Assembly: GCF_019578655.1 (NCBI RefSeq)
Contig: NC_063264.1
Location: forward strand, 2,666,001 to 2,730,000
Length of the DNA: 64,000 bases
Source: Ricinus communis
Taxonomy: Eukaryota > Streptophyta > Magnoliopsida > Malpighiales > Euphorbiaceae
Direction: 5' to 3'
A program made the position numbers and the translations under genes. Position 1 is the stretch's first letter; each line of letters starts with the position of its first letter. The notes beneath the pieces were generated by a model, which was not told the DNA's origin, searched no databases, and saw only the letters and a program-made list of their open reading frames with translations. Below, in pieces: positions 38,601 to 49,304 of this stretch.

Positions 38601-40264
38601 GTTGGTCTAGTTACATCAGGTCATAGAAAGTAAAAACAAATGAGTTCTTGCCACTAGAGATCCATTACGTAATTGCGAGGCTGTTTGAGTCATATGTTGG
38701 ACTAAGTGCATTCACCTGTAATTTAATAGCTATGTTCAAATGTAACTCACAAACCTATCCGGAAACTAAAACTTGCATTATGAGAAGTGAGAGCCAAAAT
38801 CTTTAATCGGTCAATAGTGGGGATCGTTTGATAGGTGAAATGAGTTGACAGAATACACAAAATTTAATTCTGATTTTTAATACCACTGACGATTATTAGT
38901 CCACTTCATGAATTTTCACATGAAGAATTTGTATGAAATCTTGCTTAATGAATAAGCAGAGCACTCAAAATGAATTTTTCCATCTTTGAAGCCACAGTAA
39001 GTTCCTAATATATGTCTGCTTGGAGGAATGATGCACGGTTATGATTACTGGCTATGCAGCTAAATTGTGAATTTTGTTGCTGACCGTTGTTAATTTTTTC
39101 CTTTCTTGCATAAAGAATCACAGATGGATGGGGTTGGAGACTATCACTTGGACTGGCTGGCATTCCTGCACTTCTCTTGACCGTAGGGGCTCTCCTGGTA
39201 TCAGAAACTCCAAACAGTCTCATTGAGCGTGGTCGCCTGGATGAAGGAAAAGCTGTTCTGAGAAGGATTAGGGGCACGGATAAGATTGAACCAGAGTTCT
39301 TGGAGCTTGTTGAGGCAAGCCGTGCAGCAAAAGCAGTGAAACATCCCTTCAGGAATCTCATGAAGCGAAGGAACCGCCCCCAGCTGGTTATTGCAGTAGC
39401 CTTGCAGGTCAGTATTTCTCATCAGTGATTTAAAAGTATATTTTGCAATTGCACAGAACTTGATTTACCAAAGAATGGCACTATTTTTATATCAGTCAGT
39501 TCTTAGCAATTGGATTGTACGACTAAATTTTTGAATGGTTTCAACAGATCTTCCAGCAGTTCACAGGGATCAATGCAATCATGTTCTATGCTCCTGTCCT
39601 ATTCGACACAGTAGGATTTGGCAGCGATGCTGCACTCTATTCAGCTGTTATAACTGGTGCTGTCAATGTTGTTTCCACTGTTGTATCCATCTACTCGGTG
39701 GACAAACTGGGCCGTCGAGTACTCTTATTGGAAGCTGGCATCCAAATGTTCATCTCGCAAGTGATAATTGCAATAATACTAGGGATCAAGGTCACGGACC
39801 ACTCTGATGACCTTTCAAAAGCATTCGCAATTATAGTTGTTGTTATGGTTTGCGGCTTTGTTTCTGCCTTTGCTTGGTCTTGGGGACCTCTTGGATGGCT
39901 AATCCCAAGTGAAACTTTCCCATTGGAGACTCGCTCAGCTGGCCAAAGTGTGACCGTTTGTGTCAACTTGCTCTTCACTTTTGTTATAGCACAAGCCTTC
40001 CTCTCCATGCTCTGCCATTTCAAGTTCGGTATCTTCTTGTTCTTCTCTGGTTGGGTGCTTATCATGTCATTTTTCGTATTTTTCCTGTTACCGGAGACCA
40101 AAAATGTACCGATTGAAGAGATGACAGAGAGAGTGTGGAAGCAGCATTGGTTCTGGAAGAGATTTATGGATGATTATGAGGATGGAGCAATTGAAATGAA
40201 TGGGCAGAAGGCATCCAAAAAAAATGGGCATAAGAATGGATTTGATCCAGTTACCCAGTTGTAA
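35698..40264 (+). CDS. STP13: STP13-type hexose/H+ symporter (sugar transport protein)
   Basis: Five exons: 35698-35833, 36299-36621, 38053-38177, 39116-39407 and 39548-40264, joining to 530 residues (Arabidopsis STP13 is 526). It is a major facilitator protein with twelve predicted helices. The proton-site Asp lies in [10 protein letters not shown] (about D41). Other motifs are [63 protein letters not shown] and PETK. Cysteines in NYCKYDNQ and MLCHFKFG match the pair that forms the lid-domain disulfide in STP10. Expected role: plasma-membrane uptake of glucose and other hexoses driven by protons, including sugar recovery during stress and infection. The start MAGGGF is the family start, directly after a TATA-containing promoter. 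The gene appears intact. Intron 2 (1431 bp) is the longest. Confidence 0.93.
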
Positions 40265-41958
40265 ATTTGAGAGAAAGTTTAAGAAGATTGATGTACTAAA
40301 GAGATATAGAAGATATGGAATAGGTATTAGGTCACATATTATTTTGCCAATACCATGTTGTCTACGATATGATTTTGAAGGAATTAAGTAAATCTCTGTT
40401 TCTCTAGGGCTGGGCATCCTCTGATTCCAACTTATCCAAGTATTATTACAATTAGATTTTCACCTGTATTGAGCTCTAATTTTTATGTTAATTGGCCAGG
40501 CCAGGCCAGATTGAACAGTTTCTTTTCTAATTAATCTGTTTGTTAATAAGAAATTATTATACAGAGATGCATTGAAATTAACAGATACTTCAGCAAGTTT
40601 AGCGGTCGCTTTTAAAACCAATTCATATTGATTCATCAACCTAACACTTGACATTATATCTACCAAATTGACTATTCTTATTCACTTGCCAAAGAGAATT
40701 GCTCAACTGTAAAAATTATCAAAAGTAAAAGGGAGACGTTGAATAAACATAAATTTGTCACAAAAATAAAATAAAATAATTTGAGAATTAACTATTCTAT
40801 GGTGAATTGAAAATATAAAAACATATAAAATAGTTACAGGCTATTTGGAATTGCTGTTCAATGTTAAAAAAAATAAATATATTTTTTAATTTATCAAACA
40901 GCTGTTAATTTTTGCTTGAAAAGTATAAAAAGAAGAGGTATATAATATGGAGTACTGTAATGGGGAAAATGTGCATATAGCGTGCTATGGAATTGTGTAC
41001 AATGCAAGTTTCAACTTCACCAATACACAAAGCAACAAGATTGCTCAACAAGAAGGAGAAAAATGATGGTGGCCATTGTTGATTATTACAGCACTAACCA
41101 ATAAAATAAAACATGTAAGGGAAAAGGTTAATCATGGCAGGCAGCCACTTCTACTTGGCATTCACCAACATTCTTTCCTTTCAAGTGAACCCTAAAACTA
41201 AAGCAGCAAAGACTAGGTATATGGGACAGGCTACCACATTTGCCTACAAATTCATTGATGTTAATTAGAAATTAACACATTCTATGAGATTTCAGAGGAA
41301 TTCTCTTTGAATCAGTTGCTCAAGTACCATGATGGAGACTGAATTGAGGAAAAAGAGAAGAAAATTTGAAACAGATTAGCAGCATTCATGGTCACTGATT
41401 TTTCCTTTTGTCTAAAACATCTTTATCCTTGTTTAAATATGTGTATATTACAAAGAAATCCATCAAGATTAAGCCTGAGTTTTCAATAAGGAATCCAAAC
41501 TACTGCATGCAATATTCTTCAGTTTTTTTTTGTTTTTTTTTTTTTTATAGTTTTAAGATTCATTGGTCATGAGTAATTATTTCACTATATATATACAAAC
41601 CACTCTTGGAAGTAAAAACAAACCGCTTTTGCATATATTTGATCTTGATGGTTGATTCATTTATATCGATATTTAATGCATATAATAATGTTTTTTTCTT
41701 AGTTAAATTTTCATTTATTCATTCAGGATTGGCTGCTGTACTTGGAAGATTTCCAAGAAATATGAGCTCTTAGGAGAATAATAATAACAGTAATAATTAA
41801 ATAAAATAGCACTATTGTGAACTTTCATCAATTTGATTAAAATGGACCCCTGAATTGGAGATAACAAAAAGGAAGGGACCCAAAGCCTCATTAATTGAAA
41901 GAAAACAATTAAATTACGATGTCCCAACAAGTACCAAACCCCATATAAAATCCAAAGA
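40265..41958. other. intergenic DNA between STP13-type and phytocyanin genes
   Basis: Starts with the STP13-type 3' UTR and continues as AT-rich DNA with a poly-T stretch at about 41523-41548. No gene recognised. A 106-codon minus-strand frame at 41715-42035 overlaps the phytocyanin promoter and shows no family motif. Confidence 0.55.
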
Positions 41959-41966
41959 TATATAAA
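41959..41966 (+). promoter_or_regulatory. TATA box of the phytocyanin gene
   Basis: TATATAAA, about 104 bp upstream of the ATG at 42070. Confidence 0.6.
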
Positions 41967-42069
41967 CGCTTCAAGCACGAAAAAACCTCTCCACTTCCCA
42001 AACCTCTCTACTCTGCAACGCAAAACAGACCCCATAAACGATCATCAAAGAAGCTCGCACTAGCTAGCC

Positions 42070-44029
42070 ATGGCCTTGGTCAAGATAGCCGTGGCTCTGC
42101 TAACAGTAATGGCGTTGTTTCAGGCTATAAATGGAACTGTATACAAGGTTGGAGATGCTGGTGGTTGGACCTCCATCGGCAATCTTGATTATAAACAATG
42201 GGCTGCTACTAAGACCTTCAAAGTTGGCGACGTTATTGGTAAGAAACACAAATTTTAATCCTATTTATTTTTTCTTTTAAATCTTTTTTCACTATTTAAG
42301 TTTCTTGCTTTTGAGTTTTTCTTGCAATCTTCACATTCTTGACTCTCCCTTGAATCATTGCAATTGTTATGGAGTTGGAATTCCTTGTTTTTTTTTTTTT
42401 TGTTTTGATCCGATAGGGTTTGTTGATCAACTAAAACTGAGCACTTCACCTTCCATTTGATGTTCTAAATTTCATTTGAGTTTATAGTCCTTGCATTAAA
42501 TGGTTTATATTTAAATAATAAAAAGCTGATGGGTGTTAAATTTTATATTTATACTTAATATACATCTAATGATTGAATATATAATATATGAAAAATAAAT
42601 ATTTAAAAAGAACTCTTGTGACTGAGATTTTGCATCATGCACATATCTTCTCTAAGTTAATTTTTTTAGTAATTATGGCTTTACTTGACAAGACGGGCGT
42701 TGGATCACTAGCTTATGAGTCTCTTCTCTTTGACGATAGAAACATAGGTAATTACCCAGTTCAGTGCCATGTCATCTGGTAAAACTTAGGTAGGAGACAG
42801 CGTGGATGGAATATTTATAATTATGCGACACATGCGGAAGACATATAACCTTCCAAGTGTCTTAAGCAATTTATATAATGATCAAGAACCCTACATGGCT
42901 CTTCTCTTATGATGATGAGAGTAATGGGAAACATGCTCTACTTGGATTCGCATGCTTAAACAAGTGCGCAGGTGATGATTAACTTGGGCAGTGCAAAAGG
43001 CCCAGACACAACCCCACAAACATTGTAGCATTTTACTGTCGGTAAAAGGTCTCGTTCTTTTGAGACATTCGATAGATGTCGGGAGGGACGTAGGTTAAGT
43101 GTCACGCTCACATCATATCCCAATGTCCCATCGCCAATTCCATCATCCTATAGGAGAAAAGAAAACATTAATGTTTTTGACTGGTTCGAAGTGGGAATCA
43201 TTTATATATAAACAGGAAACTTGGAAAGAAACTTCTTGATATTGGTCTAACATATATATAAATTTGTCGTCTTTCTTCAGAATTCTTATTTCATATAGGA
43301 CAATGTTGTTTATTTAAGATTGGTTCTTGTACTTAAAAGATTAAAGTAGAATTATTTAAATTCTAAAAAGAAAACGCATCCTGAATTTATATGTGAATAA
43401 AATTAGTGTGTATATAAAGATTACCCAAAATCATTCGACTAAATAAAAAAAATTTAAAACTAAAAACGTGTATTATATAACATTCATGTCCCTCTTTTTC
43501 CTAATTGTTACTTGCAAACTCATTTAGTAGATTGAGATTAATCTTTCTGTATATATATCCATGAATTTGTTTTTTCCTGGTTTATTTATGATTAGTTTTC
43601 AAGTATAATTCTCAATTCCACAACGTTATGCGAGTAACACACGCCATGTACAAGGCCTGCAATGCATCAGCTCCATTAGCCACTTATACTACAGGTAATG
43701 ACTCAATCACCATCAAAAATCGTGGCCACCATTATTTCTTCTGCGGTGTTCCCGGCCATTGCCAAGGTGGTCAGAAGGTCGACATTAATGTACCTCGCAG
43801 TGATGAAGAATTGTCACCAACTCCTTCTGCTTCTGCTTCTGCTTCTGCTTCTACTTCTACGCCTACTTCTAGTTCTGCAGCCACCTCACCTCCAGTCCCG
43901 GCTGCAAAAGTTCCAGGCCCTTCCCCTAATGGTGCCGTCTCTTTTAAGCTTTTGAACAGCCCTTTTGGCAGCCTTGCTTTGGCAATGCCTCTTTTCATTA
44001 TTTTTCTGTTCAACTATGCTAAAGTATAG
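42070..44029 (+). CDS. mavicyanin/stellacyanin-type phytocyanin, GPI-anchor type
   Basis: Two exons, 42070-42238 and 43596-44029, join (G|TT) to 200 residues. A signal peptide (MALVKIAVALLTVMALFQAI) precedes the mature start near TVYKVGDAGGW. The cupredoxin domain is complete. The type-1 copper ligands are His65 (QFHNV), Cys106, His111 and an axial Gln116 (CGVPGHCQGGQ). Gln in place of Met puts it in the stellacyanin/mavicyanin group. Cys78 and Cys112 are placed for the usual disulfide. After the domain comes a Ser/Pro/Thr/Ala-rich, arabinogalactan-like spacer, then a hydrophobic C-terminus (about 176-196), which suggests a GPI-anchored protein of the outer plasma membrane or cell wall. Role: small redox copper protein, physiological partner unknown. 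It ends at TAG 44027-44029. The single intron is 1357 bp. Confidence 0.9.
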
Positions 44030-45376
44030 GACTGCAGATCGTCTTTGATCGGTCATTTTTGTTGAAATTTTAATTTGTGGGTCAGTTAGTATGTTGTTGG
44101 TGTCATACATATGATACATCATTACATGTTTTGAGATTAAGATTGCTACAATAATTATATTTAGAATCTTGGTGCAAACAGTCATCGCTAGATGCTTAAT
44201 AGTTCTGTCAACCGTTAAAGAAAATGGTCTTCTTGATTTTGGCATTAGTCTTAATGCGTATACATACATCATACATGTCAACTCCGAAGAAATTAAAGCT
44301 TGAAACTTTCAAAAGCAGCAGATATGAAAATGGAACAGTCCTCTTTCTCTATATTCCTTTTCTTGGTTGAGTTGAAGAAGATAAGAATATTCTTTTTCTT
44401 TTTGGTGTGATTTTGATTGTTTTCTGTGGAAATTTAATAAACAATTTTTATTTTTATTTTTTTATTACTGGAATATTATTGTTGAAATGGAGGAGGAAGA
44501 AACATGGTTGGCCTAGAGTGGAAGATGATCGAAGGAATGACTAAAACATGATCTGTTTTATGAGTTTTCTATTTTCTTGTTAATGATGAAATAGATGAAT
44601 TATTTATTTTTATTATTAATTTAACTGATGAGTTTATTTGAACTTATCATTGATGAGTTGTGAGCTTAGTGGAGTGATACATGTAAATGTATGTTTTATA
44701 TTTATTGAATAATTATCACATGTTATATCATTTAAAATAAATATGTAAATTATTTATGAGTTTGATTTATAAATATATACTAAGTTTAACTAAGAATTTT
44801 TATTCAATATAAAAGGACAAACACTTAATTCTTAATTTGAGTAGATTTTTTATATTAAAAAATTTTTATTTAGACTTGTTGTATGTCTTTACCTATATAC
44901 AAAATCAATAGATAATTGAAATATATTTATTAATATTAGATAATAAAGTATATTCCAATAATCTAATATTAAAGTCTCATGCATACTTGTTACTCTTCTA
45001 TTTATTAATTGTGATGTATACACAAAGTCTAAGTAAGAATCAATATTTTAAGCACCGACACTCTTGTAAAATTTTTACCCTCTGACTGTAACAACTATCC
45101 ATCATATTTCACCAAAAAGTAAGCTAATAATGCAACAAGCTGAGAAGCCAAAGTGAGCTTTTGTCTATAGTTTGACATGTACAAACGGTTACTGTTACAT
45201 GTACGCTTGACGAATCACTATGAATGAATGAATTCCACAGGTTGAAAATTCAAAGTTAAAACGATTGGTACGTGTTTTTCATTTTTGATTTTTGAAGAAT
45301 GCTTCAAGAATGAACATAAACAACATAAAATTAACCCAAGAAAGACAAATTATCCTATTGTTTCGTCTCAATTTGT
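44030..45376. other. intergenic DNA between convergent phytocyanin and STP8-type genes
   Basis: The two genes point towards each other, so this interval holds both 3' UTRs. The remainder is AT-rich, with no recognised gene or repeat. Confidence 0.55.
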
Positions 45377-47487
45377 TCATGTCAGCTGTGGATGAATCAT
45401 TTTAGGTTTTTGCTCGACTTCCTTTTCTTCACCATCAAAGAATCTCTTCCAGAACCAATGCTGCTTCCACACTCTCTCAACCATGACGTCAACAGGCACT
45501 CCCTTTGTTTCCGGGATGAAAAAGTAAGCGAACAACATCATCACTACAATCCAAGCAGCGAAGAAGAAGAAAATCCCTGCTTGCATTGAGCACAGCATGG
45601 ACAAGAAAGCTTGTGCGATGATAAATGTGCACAGCATATTGGAGCTGACAGCGAAAGAGTACCCTGCTGTTCTTGTCTCAAGTGGGAAAGTTTCACTCGG
45701 AATTAACCAACCGAGAGGTCCCCATGACCACGCAAAGCCAGCTACATATATACAAACCATGACCACCACTACCATTGCTTCTGAACTTGGTAGTTCGCCG
45801 GTGGGTTTTAAATCTTTCAGCAGGAGAGCTCCGATGATAGTCTGAACAGAGATAACTATATGATTATTTGAGCATTTGTTAAAGAATAAGGAAAACAATT
45901 GGTGTAATGATTCATTACAGCAATAAAACTATTATCGGAAGTGTTGTGGTGGCTTGTTACACCTATCAATGCCTGAAAGAATATAACATGAAATGAATAT
46001 TTTAGATATAGAGACAGATTTGTAACCTGAGTAATAAGCATTTGTACACAAGATTCAAGAAGTAGGATCCTTCTTCCAGCCCTATCCACAACGACAATTG
46101 AAACTACGGTGCTAAGAACATTGACGAGCCCAGTCACGACAGATGAAAGCAGAGAGGCATCATTTCCAAATCCTACAGTTTGAAAGAGAACAGGTGCATA
46201 GAACATAATGGCATTAATTCCAGTGAATTGCTGGAAAATCTGTAACAAGATGGCAATGACTAGTGGTGGCCTGCTTGGTCTTTTCATGAGTTTGCGATAT
46301 GGATCGGTCACTTGCCTAGCCATCTCGCAGGCATGGACAATCGAATCAAACTCAAGATCAACATTGTCTACGCCTCTGATCTTCTTAAGCACTGCTCTAC
46401 CTTCCTCTATTCTATTGCGCTCCACGAGACTTGTTGGAGTCTCAACAATAAGTAAAGAACCTAAGCCTAGCATTAAAGCTGGTACACCAGCAAGTCCAAG
46501 GGAAATTTTATATCCATGTGGGTGAATTTTGCCTGTGTAGTAGTTAACAAGATTGGCAATCAAGATCCCAATTGTTACAAAGAGTTGGAACGAAATGTTA
46601 AGGGCACCACGCATCTTGACGGGTGCTAGCTCTGATAGAAACAGTGGCACTGCCTGTAAAATAAATAAAAATTTCTCAGTACGCCTTAAAAGTAATTTCA
46701 GGTCTTTTTAAAATAATGGACTCATATGACTGAGCTCTAGCTAAGTGGCACATGGAGTCGTATTCAGGAGCTGTGAGTCATGAACCCGACAATTATTTAA
46801 TTAACACTAAGTATAATGGATTTGATCTCATGATTCGTTCCCCAAACCGCAAAATGGAAAAAGAAAATGGGGATGGATGCCATTAAGGTTTGCAATTCTT
46901 ACCTGATTGGCAAAACCAACACCAAAGCCGAGAAGAACCCTTCCAACGATCACCATTTCGATATTGACTCCAAGGGCACTTAAAACAACCCCTACAATAA
47001 AGAAAATGGACGCCAACTGCATGGTGGGCTTCCTGCCAAACTTTGTACAGGTTTTTGAAGCGAAAAAGCTGGCTATAAGAGCCGCAATATACAAGGAAGA
47101 AGTGAACAATTGCAAATACTGGTTATCATATTTACAATAGTTATTTTCCAAAGCATGCTTCTTTCTTTCATACACACTAGGAAAGAATTTTTCCAAGAAG
47201 TCATCCATGGCTGTAACTCCGCCTGTAATTCAAGAAAAAACGAAATAGTTTTTCATCAGAGTTGTCCCCAGAACTGCGAGGTCACGTGACAGTTCAAACC
47301 TGTCGAAGTCCAGTAACCAAAATACAAAACTAGAAAAGATTAGAGAAAAACCTGAAACACCAATATCATAGCCAAACATAAGGCCACCACAAGCAGCGAT
47401 GATCACACAAATGATGACAGTAACTGTAATCTTGCCATCATACTCCGGATAATCTCCATTCTTGTTGGCAATTATTATAGCCGGCAT
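45377..47487 (-). CDS. STP8: STP6/STP8-type monosaccharide/H+ symporter
   Basis: Four exons in transcript order: 47352-47487, 46903-47222, 46027-46653 and 45377-45841, joining to 515 residues, with a start MPAIIIANKNGDY. Full twelve-helix sugar-porter architecture with [79 protein letters not shown] and PETK. The stretches MDDFLEKFFPSVYERKKHA and LLIVETPTSLVERN match the STP6/STP8 group better than STP13. An oddity: the conserved Gly-Trp-Arg before SLGLAG reads HPHGYKISLGLAG, with Tyr for Trp and Lys for Arg. Introns 3 and 4 of the STP13-type neighbour are absent, while an intron after MLITQ is unique to this copy. Expected function: plasma-membrane hexose uptake, in Arabidopsis often pollen or sink specific. 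Subfamily call moderate, family call firm. Confidence 0.9.
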
Positions 47488-47654
47488 TGTAAACGTTGGC
47501 TCTCCTGCAAAAGAATTCCCTCAAATAAAAAGGAACAAAAAAAGGAAAACAGAGGAGGAAAAAGGAGATAAAAACTAGATGATGATTATACTAGGAGGAG
47601 AAGAAGAAAGAGGAAGCAAAGAGGGCAGTGAATGTGAAAAAATGTGGATGTACA

Positions 47655-47662
47655 TTTATATA
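47655..47662 (-). promoter_or_regulatory. TATA box of the STP8-type gene
   Basis: TATATAAA on the minus strand, about 170 bp upstream of the ATG at 47487. A possible acceptor (ttttgcag) just before the ATG hints at a 5' UTR intron. Confidence 0.5.
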
Positions 47663-48450
47663 GAAATCAACAAGGAAACAATTGTCAAAAATAGAAATTA
47701 AGGATTTGTATGAAATACTAGACCAACCGTGTACTTAGGAATGACCTGGCTATACACTCGTCCTTCTTTCTTTTGTTTTTGACCATTCGACAAGGGCTTT
47801 TTTTTTTCTTTTCTTAACTTTTTTCGTCTGAATAAAATTTATGTCAGGATGGATATAACAAGAAAGAAGAATCGGATAATTGTAATTAACTGATTTAGTT
47901 TAATAATGCTCTGTAAGAAGGAAAAAAGTTATAGCTGGATTTTTGTCTAGAAATTAATTAGTCTAGTCATGATCCACTATGTTGTTATCCAATCTTAGTA
48001 ATTTTATCATTCATTTAACACTAATTTCGGGATTATCCAGGTAATAAATACATGATATACGGGTAATTTATTTTGATATCATAACCATAATCCTTAAATT
48101 GTTAATAAGAATATAACGGCAGCCCCAAATAAATAATACAGATACATTATCCTTATCGGAAATCTAACAAGGGACAATTTGTAGCCATCTCATATATATA
48201 CATGGTACATATCTTTTGTCACAGAAATTACAATGATGTCTAACTTTTACTTTTAATACTAATTTACATAATTAAATCTACATATTAATTAACTATAATA
48301 TTGAAAGAAAGGAAATAATTTATAATTTTAAAGATATTGAGATTGATTGCTAAATCTTTATTTATATATTTAATTTATTATTCACTAAATTTATGTTCCA
48401 GTTCTGATTTTCAAATTAAAACAATAGGTATAACTATAAATAACAGTAAC

Positions 48451-48492
<42 letters not shown>

Positions 48493-49304
48493 TTTATTAT
48501 AAACTAAACACGAATAAATGACTAATTGATTAATTTCCATTAATTAATTTCAATAACCAATATAGAGAATCATTCTAAGTGCAAACTTATTCAAGTGCAT
48601 GCGTAAAACGATAAACTACAAGAAAAAGGATTTTGTTTTCTGATATCCTCTTAAGAACTTTACAATCCCAAGATAATTGAAATTCAATTTATTTAGGTTT
48701 TCTCAGAACAAACAGCTTAAATATAATCAATATTCTGGAGGACTATTTTAAACTTAAAAGTATGTCTTGCAAAAATAAGGGGGTAAAAGGAAAAACTTAT
48801 TGGCGATTTTAGAACCTCCTGTCCATGTAAACAGTGTGTTAAAATAATTTGCAAAGCTTGACATAATTACAGGACTCTTACTTCAAGAAAATGCAACCTT
48901 CCACTACCTTAATTACATGTTCAGATTTACCAAATGTATAATATCTTTTCATTGGATACATTAAACCAAAGAAATTACTCTCTTTACAATGCACCACCAC
49001 CACTGTCTGCGCAGTTGCAACATTCTCCCACTATTCTCCATTCTGACAAGACTATTCCACCAAGTTCCCATTTTCTATAATTTGCATGTTCTTCACATTA
49101 CAAAAAATTAGATGAGTGCGGTTGAACCCCTGCTTGAAAGAGGAGCAACAAATAATGATGATTTATGGAAACGAAACTCCAGATGATATGGATATTATGG
49201 GAAGAATTGGATGAAGCAAAAAGAATTGGTCTTCAAACGCATCGGTCGGCAGCATTAGCCACATTCCCGAATGTGATCCAAAGAGGAAAAATTGGACATT
49301 GATT
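47663..49304. other. intergenic DNA between STP8-type and CLC-d genes
   Basis: Promoter side of the STP8-type gene and 3' side of CLC-d. It contains the (TA)n microsatellite at 48455-48489. A short plus-strand frame starting MSAVEPLLERG near 49111 has no context. No gene recognised. Confidence 0.55.
48455..48489. repeat. (TA)n microsatellite
   Basis: About 35 bases of uninterrupted TA repeat. Confidence 0.9.

Noticed and set aside
39691..40101. 136-codon minus-strand frame
   Set aside because: Antisense shadow of STP13-type exon 5.
43175..43205. T-arm-like ggttcgaagtgggaatc, possible tRNA end
   Set aside because: No acceptor stem or anticodon arm could be assembled around it.
49111..49184. 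Short plus-strand frame MSAVEPLLERG...
   Set aside because: Only 24 codons, ends quickly, no splice or promoter context; lies in the 3' flank of CLC-d.
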